Source of the DNA: CAYOHG01 sp964465125 | GTDB lineage: Bacteria > Planctomycetota > Phycisphaerae > UBA1845 > Fen-1342 | Length of the DNA stretch: 45,903 bases | Assembly: GCA_964465125.1 (NCBI GenBank) | Contig: CAYXIO010000031.1 | Location: 1 to 45,903 of the forward strand | Direction of reading: 5' to 3' | In this document: one piece after another, positions 1 to 6,413 of the stretch | Position numbering within the stretch: the first letter of the stretch is position 1 | How the letters are laid out: every line of letters starts with the position of its first letter | The notes under the pieces: model-generated | Database searches by the model: none | The model's input: only the letters and a program-made list of their open reading frames with translations | What the model was told of the DNA's origin: nothing | Program-made: the position numbers and the translations under genes

Positions 1-1
1 G

Positions 2-406
2 GCGGGCGGCGTCGCTGCGGACGAGGCGGTTTGGCGCCCCGCGCCCGGCCGGCGAAACGTGGCCGAGCAGATTCTGCACGCGGCGTACTGGAAATACGTG
101 GTCCGTCGCCGGCTGCGCGGGGATAAGCGCGGTTCGTTCCCGCTGAAGGGCAGCAACTGGTTCCCGGTGGAGAGGCGCATCGCCGCCGCCGAGCTGCGCG
201 AGTTGGTCGAGCTGCTCGAAGCGCAGCACAGGCTGCTGCGCGCGGTCGTCGGCGGTCTTGCGCCGAACGAGTTGCCTCGTCCGGTCGGGGGAGACCCGAA
301 GCTGACCCGCTGGGCGCTGATCAGCGGGGTGGCGTTTCACGACGTCTATCATGCCGGGCAGATTCGGGCGCTGCGAACTCAATGGCTGCGGCGCGGCAAC
401 ATCTGA
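2..406 (+). CDS. DinB-like metal-binding protein, 5' end cut by window edge
   Basis: The reading frame is open back to the first base of the window, so the gene starts upstream; a GTG at 59 lies inside the conserved region and is unlikely to be the true start. DinB/YfiT-superfamily proteins are four-helix bundles that bind a metal through three His residues. Two of the expected sites are visible: ILHAAYW near the start of the visible part, and FHDVYHAGQIRALR at the C-terminus, where this family places its last His ligands. The stretch before the first His (RPAPG...) also fits the family. Members act in thiol-dependent or detoxifying reactions, but no substrate can be read from the sequence. 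Family assignment is fairly sure; role unknown. Confidence 0.75.
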   Translation, partial: AGGVAADEAVWRPAPGRRNVAEQILHAAYWKYVVRRRLRGDKRGSFPLKGSNWFPVERRIAAAELRELVELLEAQHRLLRAVVGGLAPNELPRPVGGDPKLTRWALISGVAFHDVYHAGQIRALRTQWLRRGNI

Positions 407-451
407 CAGGCTTCAGGCGCGGAGCGCTTGCGTGCTGACGGAGGCTCGCGG

Positions 452-916
452 ATGGCGGCGTCAAGTCGTGGCGTTGGGTGGTTCCGGGCCGGTGCGTACG
501 GCCTGCTGCTCTTTGGCCTGGCGCATTCGATCGCGGTTTTCAAGGGGCTCTTCGTCGCTCCGAGCGAGCCCGCCGAGCAGACCGCCGCCGCCGCTCTGCG
601 GGCACTCCGCATGGATGCGGGCCCGCTGCATTCCTCAGCCTGGCACACGCTGCAACTGCTCAGCGCTGGTTATTCCATCCTGCTGCTTCAGGCGGGAGCG
701 CTGAGTCTGGTGGCGCTGCCGCCTGCGTTGGCTTCCGGGCGCCTTCGACGGCTCACGATCGTCAACATCGCGTTTGCGGGCCCGATGCTGCTGGCTTCGT
801 TGCTGGCGCAGTTTCCGCCGCCCCTGGTCTTCGCGTTCGCGGTGTTGATATTGTTCGTGGTCTCGCTGTTGCGGCAATCCGCACCGTCCGGGCTCGAAGC
901 CAGCCGGCCCGAGTGA
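452..916 (+). CDS. Small integral membrane protein, function unknown
   Basis: A 154-residue protein starting at ATG 452, chosen because GGAGG lies at 440-444 with seven bases of spacing; an in-frame TTG at 428 is a poorer start. Four hydrophobic stretches are visible: around FRAGAYGLLLFGLAHSIAVF, around the LLSAGYSILLLQAG to LPPAL region, IVNIAFAGPMLLASLLAQF, and LVFAFAVLILFVVSLL, so it is predicted to span the inner membrane four times. No catalytic motif is seen and I do not recognise the family. It follows the DinB-like gene by 45 bases on the same strand and may be co-transcribed with it. Confidence 0.65.
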   Translation: MAASSRGVGWFRAGAYGLLLFGLAHSIAVFKGLFVAPSEPAEQTAAAALRALRMDAGPLHSSAWHTLQLLSAGYSILLLQAGALSLVALPPALASGRLRRLTIVNIAFAGPMLLASLLAQFPPPLVFAFAVLILFVVSLLRQSAPSGLEASRPE

Positions 917-1115
917 CGCGCGGCGCGGAGCATCCACGTCGGATTACAGAGCCGACCCGACGCGCGCGCCGCGCCTGGCTTGCGCGGTTCCACCGTCCGC
1001 GGTTCCTGCGACTTGCGAAGCGCCTCAGACAATCTCGCGCTGCGTGAACTCCCCCGGCCGATCCGCCGCTACCATCCAGAATGGAAGCCGAACCAGGGAT
1101 GGACCTGCCACCACC

Positions 1116-2720
1116 ATGAACGAGACACCCGAACGCCAGGCGCCCGAGCACGTCCGCGCGATCGAGGCCCTGCTGGAGTCGTTCGCGCAGGCGGCCAGCC
1201 GCAACGCCGACGTGCGCAACGCGTTGAATCACCTCGGCGCATGGCTGGTCGCGGTGACCCAGGAATGCGGTGCCTCGACCGAGGCCCACGCGCCCGCCCC
1301 GGCGGCGGCCGTGACCCCGGAAAACAAAACCGACGGCCGGGCGCAGACGCCTCCCAAGCCGACCGTCCCGGCCACGCTGCGGCTGGGCGATGCGGCGGCG
1401 ACCGTCGCCGTTCCGCAGGAATCGCGCTCGGTGTACCTGCCGCGCACGATCGAGGGTCCGCGGCTGGTTCGCGCCGCGAATGAGACCGCCGCGCTGGAGC
1501 GCGCCGAAGCGCCGCCGGACCTTTCCCATGTCGTGCGGCGGGCGTCGTTGAAGCGCGAGTGCTGCCTGTGGGCGGCCGAGCGGCGCAGCCGGCTGGCCGC
1601 CGGGGCCGAGTTCGCCGACTTGATCCGGCCGCGGGATCAGGAGTTGCTGGCGCAATCGCGGCAGATGCGCGACTGCTACGTCTGGCCGCTGGATCCGTAT
1701 GCGGATTTGCCGTCGGACGAGCTGCTGGAGCGGGCCGCGCTGTGCTACCAGAACCTGGCGCGGGCCGCCGAGTACGTCCAGAGCGTACGTGCGGCGCGCG
1801 ATGAAGAGGCGCAGGTCGAGCAGGCCTACGCGCTGCTGGCCGAGGCGCAGTCGGCGCTGCGCGCCCTGACGCGGCAGTTGGATCTGAAGGACGACGTCGA
1901 TCAGTACGAGGCCTTCCGCTGGCTGCGGCAGCGGACGGAGGAAGACCAGGTCTACGTCCCGCGGCACATGCGGCTGAGCGACGCCGCCGACCCGGCCAAC
2001 GCCTCCGACCTTCAGCAGCGGCTCGAGGAGGCCTCGGACGCGTGGAATGCGCGCCGCCAGGCGGAGGAGCGGCGCGAGCGGCTGATGAACCGGGCCCGCT
2101 TTCACGCCCGCAAGCTGGTCGGCCGCGCGGGCGAGGATAATGGCGGCGGCGATTGGCAGCGCCTGCACGACGCGATCGTCGAGTTGATCGACGGCGGCCT
2201 GAAGCCCTCGAATGTGGAGCTGCGGGAGATGCTCCTGCCGCTGGTCGACGCCATTCCTGATCAGTTGGGAAACGACGGGCGCTTTCAGCGCGTGCTTCAG
2301 GAGCTCGATCGCTACGTCGCCTCGCGCGAGGTCGATCGGCCGACCGCCACCGGCGAAACGCTGGGCGATAACGTCCGGCAGGTGCGCGAGATGCTGCGCG
2401 GCAGGGTCGTGCTGCTGATCGGGGGCGAGTGCCGTCGCGAAACGGCGGATCGCCTGGAGCGTACGTTTGAGCTGGCGGAGCTGCGCTGGATCAACACGCG
2501 CGAGCACGAATCCACCTCGAATTTCGAGGCGGCGGTCGCGCGCGCCGAAACCGCGCTGGTCGTGCTTGCCATCCGCTGGTCGAGTCACTCCTACGAAGAG
2601 GTCGCCGACATGTGCGTGCGCTACGGCAAGCCGTTCGTGCGGCTGCCGAGCGGCTACGGGGCCAACCAGCTCGCGTATCAGGTCTTGCAGCAGGCCAGCG
2701 AGTCGCTGCGCGGGCAGTAG
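1116..2720 (+). CDS. Coiled-coil protein with C-terminal DUF2325-like domain
   Basis: A 534-residue protein. ATG 1116 is preferred over the in-frame GTG at 1044 because the first 24 codons of the longer form look like untranslated sequence. The N-terminal third is Ala/Pro-rich and probably disordered. The middle (about residues 130-350) is rich in Glu, Arg and Ala with helical, coiled-coil character. The last 100 residues start with VVLLIGGE, continue with a predicted alternating beta/alpha pattern, and contain SSHSYEEV and GKPFVRLPSG. This pattern (GG after a hydrophobic strand, a conserved SH, then a KP strand and a Ser-Gly) resembles DUF2325, a small domain found at the ends of otherwise diverse bacterial proteins. 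No enzymatic role is known to me. The domain match is by eye only. Confidence 0.6.
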   Translation: MNETPERQAPEHVRAIEALLESFAQAASRNADVRNALNHLGAWLVAVTQECGASTEAHAPAPAAAVTPENKTDGRAQTPPKPTVPATLRLGDAAATVAVPQESRSVYLPRTIEGPRLVRAANETAALERAEAPPDLSHVVRRASLKRECCLWAAERRSRLAAGAEFADLIRPRDQELLAQSRQMRDCYVWPLDPYADLPSDELLERAALCYQNLARAAEYVQSVRAARDEEAQVEQAYALLAEAQSALRALTRQLDLKDDVDQYEAFRWLRQRTEEDQVYVPRHMRLSDAADPANASDLQQRLEEASDAWNARRQAEERRERLMNRARFHARKLVGRAGEDNGGGDWQRLHDAIVELIDGGLKPSNVELREMLLPLVDAIPDQLGNDGRFQRVLQELDRYVASREVDRPTATGETLGDNVRQVREMLRGRVVLLIGGECRRETADRLERTFELAELRWINTREHESTSNFEAAVARAETALVVLAIRWSSHSYEEVADMCVRYGKPFVRLPSGYGANQLAYQVLQQASESLRGQ

Positions 2721-2898
2721 CCGCGCGGGGCGATCGCGTTCGAGTCCGGCGCTCGGTCGGCTCGCGTGAGAATCACGTTTGCGCGCACGGAATGCGGGAT
2801 TCCGATCGCGCCCGTGCGCCAGCGGGAACGGGTTCCCCAGGGCGGGTCGCCGGAATGGGCTCACGCACGGGCTGCCGCTTGGCGTCCGGAGGGCCACG

Positions 2899-4050
2899 AT
2901 GAACCGCAGCAAGACTCGGGCGCCGGCGGCAACCCTATCCGCAGCGCTGTGGGCGAGCTGCCTGCCCGGCTGCGCATCCTCGGCGATCACCTCGGATGAC
3001 CGCTCCATCGGGCCGGCCCACGTCATGACATGTGAGCAGTACGCGCGCGTGCGACACGACACGCCGTACATCCTCCAATGCGCGCGTGGCGGCGGGCGGA
3101 TGATTTACTACGGCGCGCGGCACGTCTACGACCCCGCGGACGCGCAGGTGCAGGACATCGAGCGGTTCTGGAACGCGTTTCGACCGAAGATTGCGCTCAA
3201 CGAGGGCGGCGATCCGCCCGTGGCGTCTTCGCGCGACGAAGCCGTGCGCCGATACGGTGAGGCGGGGCTCGTGCGCTGGTTGGCGGCCCGCGATGGAGTG
3301 CCGGTCACAACGTTCGAGCCGGCCCGGCAGGCTGAAGCGAACGATCTGCTGACTCAGTTCAGCGTCGAGCAGGTCAAGGTTTTCTATGCGCTGCGCGCCG
3401 TCTGGCAGGACGGAGGGCGAAGCTCCGAAGCCCGTGCGACGTCGGCGGAGACCCTCGTCGACGGCGTGCTGTCTTGGTACGGCGAGCTGCGCGGGCTGGA
3501 GCTCGGGCCGCTGAGCAGCGCCGAATTCGTCGCGGCCTGTAAGCGGCTCCTGCCGGCGGGGGCCGACTGGCGAAGACCGCAGCCCGAATGGTTCGACCCG
3601 GTTCCGCGCGGCGGTAACGTGCTCTGGACGTCGCGCCTTGCGCGCCGTGCTTCGGAATTCCGCGACCGCCACATCGTGGAGCGATTGCTGTCCGAGCTGA
3701 AGCCCGGTCAGCGCGTGTTCGCCGTCATCGGGGCGAGCCACGTGGTCATGCAGGAGCCGGCGCTGCGCCGGTGCGCAGAGGTGGTTCGCCGTCGCAAGCG
3801 GCACCCGGGGGGCGGCGCCTGGTCCGCGGCTTGCGCGTCGTGCGAGATTTCCAGCTCGCACGGCCGGCTGGATTCCAATCTCGCCCGGACGCCCGCGGGA
3901 AGGGACTGTCGGGCACGAGGCGCGCGAGAGGATTCCCGCGTCAGCACGCCTCGAGCACTGAGGGTTGACCGAACCGCCGCTACCCTTCGCCGCCGCGTTC
4001 GGTGTCGAGTTCGCCAAGCATCTTCAGCAGGCAGTTGGCAGCCGAGATAG
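2899..4050 (+). CDS. TraB/GumN (TIKI-like) family lipoprotein with doubtful C-terminal tail
   Basis: ATG 2899 is preceded by GGAGGG at 2888-2893 and opens a signal peptide with a lipobox-like CLPGCAS, so the product is likely an exported lipoprotein. Two motifs of the TraB/GumN/TIKI superfamily, which includes metal-dependent proteases, are present: a GxxH near the start of the mature protein (IYYGARHVYDPAD) followed by the IALNEGG strand, and a second GxxH near residue 275 (VFAVIGASHVVMQEPAL). The family normally ends soon after this second motif. Here about 80 more residues follow (from about base 3800), rich in Arg, Ser and Ala with no similarity to the family, and they run antisense into a small minus-strand gene. 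The tail may result from a lost stop codon or a frameshift at the G-run near 3808; the true end could be about 3800. Confidence 0.65.
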   Translation: MNRSKTRAPAATLSAALWASCLPGCASSAITSDDRSIGPAHVMTCEQYARVRHDTPYILQCARGGGRMIYYGARHVYDPADAQVQDIERFWNAFRPKIALNEGGDPPVASSRDEAVRRYGEAGLVRWLAARDGVPVTTFEPARQAEANDLLTQFSVEQVKVFYALRAVWQDGGRSSEARATSAETLVDGVLSWYGELRGLELGPLSSAEFVAACKRLLPAGADWRRPQPEWFDPVPRGGNVLWTSRLARRASEFRDRHIVERLLSELKPGQRVFAVIGASHVVMQEPALRRCAEVVRRRKRHPGGGAWSAACASCEISSSHGRLDSNLARTPAGRDCRARGAREDSRVSTPRALRVDRTAATLRRRVRCRVRQASSAGSWQPR

Positions 4051-4093
4051 CCTCCCGCAGCAGCGCCGCCTGTTCGTATTGGGAGTCCCTCAC
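3980..4093 (-). CDS. Small 37-residue protein with UVR-like motif, downstream of the VCBS gene
   Basis: A short minus-strand frame starting at GTG 4093 with AAGGAG six bases upstream and ending at TAG 3980-3982. The peptide (SQYEQAALLREAIS then a hydrophobic helix NCLLKMLGEL) is predicted to be helical, and the YEQAALLREAI segment resembles the UVR motif seen in UvrB/UvrC and McsA-type proteins (YE.AA.LRD.I). It starts 59 bases after the stop of the VCBS-repeat gene in the same direction and could share its transcript. It overlaps head-on with the doubtful tail of the TraB-like gene, which argues that one of the two overlapping frames is not real. No function is assigned. Confidence 0.4.
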   Translation of the reverse strand: MRDSQYEQAALLREAISAANCLLKMLGELDTERGGEG

Positions 4094-4152
4094 CGCGCGC
4101 TCCTTCGCGAGCCCGAGCGGCGCGGGCTTTTGGGGGCAGACGTCGCCCGACG

Positions 4153-5340
4153 CTATTTCTGCAAATACGCCCACACGAACCCGGTCCATTCCTCCACGAC
4201 GAACGCGCTGCGCTTCTCGCCCAGCGCCCGCATCCGTTCCATGAAGGGCTGGTACTGGGCCTCGTCCGTGACGCCCTGCATTTCCGCTTCGAGCGCCTGG
4301 TTCTCCTGGTTCCACTCGGCCAGCCGGCGATTGAAGTCCGCATCGCTGACGCCCTCGGCGGGCGAAACGAGCGTGAAGTCGTCGCCCAGCAGGATGTCGA
4401 GCTTGCCGTCGGCGTTCAGGTCTGCGACGAAAACCCGCGTCGAGCCCGAGGGCTCGCTCACGGCTTCGGGCTGTACGTTGCCGCGCGCGTCCTTGGGCGG
4501 CTCGATCAGCGTTGCGAACGGCTTCACGGTAATCGGCTTGCCGGGGCCGGCGGTGTTCTCGGCCCACTGCACGCCGCCGAGCGACGAGCCGCTGAGCATG
4601 TCGAGGTCGCGGTCGCCGTCCCAATCGACCATGAAGGGGTCGCCGTGATTGCCTTTGAGCTGGAGCGGCTGATCGGCGGCCATCACCGGCTGCGGCTTGG
4701 GTTGAAATCGGCCCTTGCCTTCGCCGGTGAACAAATAGAACTTGCCGGCGAAGTTGCCGACGACGAGGTCGAGGTCGCCGTCAGCGTCCCAGTCGACCGC
4801 GGTGGGGCGGGTGCAGATCGACTCGACAACGTTCTTCTCGCCCGTGGAGGGGATGATCAGCGGCTCGCCGTCGCTGCCGTTGAGCACCGTCGGCTTCTTG
4901 AATGTCCCGTCGGCCCGGCCCCAGAGCACCTGGAAGAGGCCGGCCATGGGCCCTTGATCTCGCGAGTACGAACCAGAGAGCAGGTCGAGGTTACCGTCCG
5001 CGTCGAGGTCCACAAACTGTGGAGTAGAGCTCGTGCATCACCACACACCGGGTACCTGGGCGACCTCGCCCTCGGCCTTCAGCCATTCGCCTTCCGCGAA
5101 CTTCAATCCCCCGAGCCCCTTGTAGACGCAGATCTTCCCCTGCTTGAATTGCCCGACGAGCAGGTCGGGCTTGCCGTCGCGATCGAGGTCCGCCAGGCAG
5201 GGGGCCGCGAACCCGGGCGCTTCAGTCTGGATGTACTTGTCGCCGGCTTTGAGCCGTACGGCTTTTTCAAACTGCGGTGGCGCGGCGAGCGCGAGCGAGA
5301 CGGCGCTTAGCGCGGCGAGAACGGCAACGAAGCGTACCAT
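4153..5340 (-). CDS. Exported VCBS/FG-GAP-repeat protein; candidate selenoprotein (Sec at codon 101)
   Basis: Read through one TGA (5038-5040), this is a 395-residue protein; without recoding it splits into a 100-residue and a 286-residue frame. Both halves are in the same frame, so no frameshift is involved. It starts with a signal peptide (MVRFVAVLAALSAVSLALA) and carries at least five VCBS-type calcium-binding repeats: DLDRDGKPDLLVG, DLDADGNLDLLSG, DWDADGDLDLVVG, DWDGDRDLDMLSG and DLNADGKLDILLG, typical of an exported beta-propeller. The second repeat begins only after the TGA, and its upstream strand (TPQFV) lies in the 25 bases after it, so the sequence is under coding constraint on both sides. 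Around the TGA the product would read VPGVW-U-CTSSTPQF, a Sec-Cys pair. A stem-loop sits just downstream. The alternative is a pseudogene with one nonsense mutation. Substrate and partner are unknown. Confidence 0.7.
5004..5033 (-). promoter_or_regulatory. Candidate bacterial SECIS stem-loop after the in-frame UGA
   Basis: On the transcript, four bases after UGA, CGAG (5033-5030) pairs with CUCG (5007-5004). Above an asymmetric internal loop, UCCACA (5023-5018) pairs perfectly with UGUGGA (5014-5009), closing a three-base loop GUU. The first loop base is G, 21 bases after the UGA. Bacterial SECIS elements are short hairpins inside the coding region with an apical loop roughly 16-37 bases after UGA and a G at the start of the loop, and they bind SelB. 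This hairpin meets those rules. It also encodes the conserved TPQFVDLD strand, so part of the pairing could be chance. Confidence 0.55.
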
Positions 5341-5688
5341 CGGCGGGGCTCCTTGTTGGGTACTGCACAGCTTGCGCGGCGCCGAGCATACGCACGTGTT
5401 TGTGATACATCAATGGGAAACCGCCCGGTCGACCGGCGATGGCTGTACGATGGTCGCACCGGTGGCGGCGGTCGTTGAGCGGAGGCGCTGCCACGCAAGG
5501 TGGACGAGCGCATGCCGCCGGAGTTGCGCAGGCCGGTCACGCGAATTCCGCCGGCGCTTCGTCGGGCGGTGGACGGTTGCGCGTTGCTGGGCTGTGCGTG
5601 GTCGCGCTCGCGGTCCGGTTGGCTGGCGGGACGTGCTTACGGCGTGCGCGCCGGCGCGCGGGCCGTAAGCCCGTATTGCGGCGGCGGC
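5341..5688. other. Intergenic region without a recognisable gene
   Basis: Between the start of the minus-strand VCBS gene and the thiC-side promoter. Frames on both strands here are Arg/Ala-rich with no domain, signal peptide or ribosome-binding site. A strong inverted repeat lies at 5635-5670. The promoter of the VCBS gene should lie near 5350-5420, but I could not fix one. Confidence 0.5.
5635..5670. repeat. Long perfect-arm hairpin (inverted repeat)
   Basis: GCTTACGGC (5635-5643) pairs perfectly with GCCGTAAGC (5662-5670). Inside, after a two-base mismatch, GCGCG and CGCGC pair around a CCGG loop. There is no T-run after it, so it is not an obvious terminator. It may be a REP-like unit or a transcription roadblock in front of the riboswitch promoter. 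Confidence 0.6.
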
Positions 5689-5717
5689 CTGACGCCTGCC
5701 TGTCAGCCGGATAGAAT
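5689..5717 (+). promoter_or_regulatory. Predicted sigma-70-type promoter of the TPP-riboswitch/thiC unit
   Basis: A -35 like CTGACG (5689-5694) and a -10 TAGAAT (5712-5717, five of six consensus bases) are separated by 17 bases. Transcription would begin about 5724, just before the riboswitch aptamer, which is the spacing expected for a riboswitch leader. Confidence 0.5.
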
Positions 5718-5726
5718 ACGTCAAGC

Positions 5727-5826
5727 CTAGGGGCGGTCCGCCGCGGCGGGCATGAGATTCGCGACACGATCGGTCGCGGGAACCCTTGGAACCTGATCAG
5801 CGACGAGCGCGTTCGCGAGGGGGCCG
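5727..5826 (+). promoter_or_regulatory. TPP riboswitch (THI element)
   Basis: The leader shows the THI-box conserved blocks in order: AGGGG (5729-5733), a P3-side hairpin, TGAGA (5753-5757, the pyrimidine-binding turn), then ACCCTTGGAACCTGATC (5782-5798), followed by a P4/P5 region ending in CGAGGGGG. The AGGG and CCCT segments pair as P2, and an extra hairpin (CGCGAC with GTCGCG) fills the variable P3a position between TGAGA and ACCC. TPP binding normally represses thiamine genes at transcription or translation. The nearest thiamine gene is thiC, but a nucleotidyltransferase gene and a HEPN remnant lie in between. No clear terminator hairpin with a T-run follows, so control may act on translation or the expression platform may be altered. 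Confidence 0.85.
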
Positions 5827-5881
5827 CTGCCGTGTCAGCCGTGCATCGGGCGAATGAGCCGCCTGCGAAGGGAGGCGCGTC

Positions 5882-6304
5882 TTGCCTGTCGGAAGTTCCC
5901 ATCGCAGACCTTCGGGCAGCACCCCGCCGAGCCTTGCTGGCAAGCCCCGCGCTGTGTCGGGCCGAGTTGGATCCGATGGCCGGCGGCGGCTCATCCTGTT
6001 CGGGTCGTATGCACACGGCATGCCAACGGCGGATTCGGATGTCGATCTGATGGTCGTGTTCGCCGGCCGGGACAGCGCCGTCGATCGCGCGCCCGAGATT
6101 CGGCTTGCGCTCGATTCTCCCGGGTTCGCGATGGACCTGCTTTCCCGCAGCGAGGGCGAGGTGCGGCATCGCTACGCGATCGAGGACTGGTTTATTCGCG
6201 CGGTCGTGGACAAGGGAAAGGTTCTGTATGAAGCCGGTCACGCGCGAGTGGGTCGCAAAGGCGGAAGCGAAATCCGCGGTCGCGCTGGCGAAGAAGGTCC
6301 GTGA
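5882..6304 (+). CDS. Minimal nucleotidyltransferase (MntA-like) domain protein
   Basis: A 140-residue protein. TTG 5882 is taken as the start because GGGAGG lies at 5869-5874, but the first 35 residues do not resemble the family, so the N-terminus is uncertain. The catalytic motif GSX10DXD is intact (ILFGSYAHG then ADSDVDLMVVF), as in MNT-fold proteins that transfer AMP. The rest of the fold is present down to a C-terminal VLYE. In MntA/HepT (type VII) toxin-antitoxin pairs such a protein adenylylates and silences a HEPN ribonuclease encoded next to it. Here the frame overlaps the start of a HEPN gene at 6228, the usual arrangement, but that HEPN gene is deleted internally. The pair sits between a TPP riboswitch and thiC. 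Expression would therefore be tied to thiamine status, if the gene is functional. Confidence 0.7.
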   Translation: MPVGSSHRRPSGSTPPSLAGKPRAVSGRVGSDGRRRLILFGSYAHGMPTADSDVDLMVVFAGRDSAVDRAPEIRLALDSPGFAMDLLSRSEGEVRHRYAIEDWFIRAVVDKGKVLYEAGHARVGRKGGSEIRGRAGEEGP

Positions 6305-6413
6305 GATCGTGCGGTCAGGACTGAAGCTGCCGATGCAGCGAACCGCCGGCACGCGGGCATCAGCGCGCGCCGCACCGCGTGCGACGCGAAAGAGGAAGGA
6401 TGGAAAGCAGTGA
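6228..6413 (+). pseudogene. HEPN-domain (HepT-like) protein remnant with internal deletion
   Basis: ATG 6228 opens the typical HEPN start MKPVTREWVAKAEA. After 14 residues the frame jumps to what looks like the family's last helix (AVALAKKVREIVRSGL) and then a 27-residue basic tail. HEPN proteins of this type are about 130 residues long; the middle, including the RxxxxxH ribonuclease motif and most of the bundle, is missing (about 90 codons), yet the frame stays open. It overlaps the nucleotidyltransferase frame by 77 bases, and its TGA stop overlaps the thiC GTG start, so it may still serve to couple translation into thiC. It should have no RNase activity. The identification rests on the two ends only. 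Confidence 0.6.

Noticed and set aside
762..3071. Long minus-strand open frames such as 762-3071, 5537-8434, 31196-33877 and 36366-39044
   Set aside because: They mirror well-supported plus-strand genes or intergenic sequence, are rich in Arg/Ala/Val/His, and lack motifs, signal peptides and ribosome-binding sites; they are GC-bias shadows.
5013..5040. A frameshift as the reason for the split VCBS gene
   Set aside because: Both halves use the same frame and the 24 bases between TGA and the second half encode matching strand sequence, so only the single TGA interrupts it.
5882..6413. A working type VII (MntA/HepT) toxin-antitoxin system
   Set aside because: The HEPN toxin lacks its core and RNase motif, so only the nucleotidyltransferase could be active.
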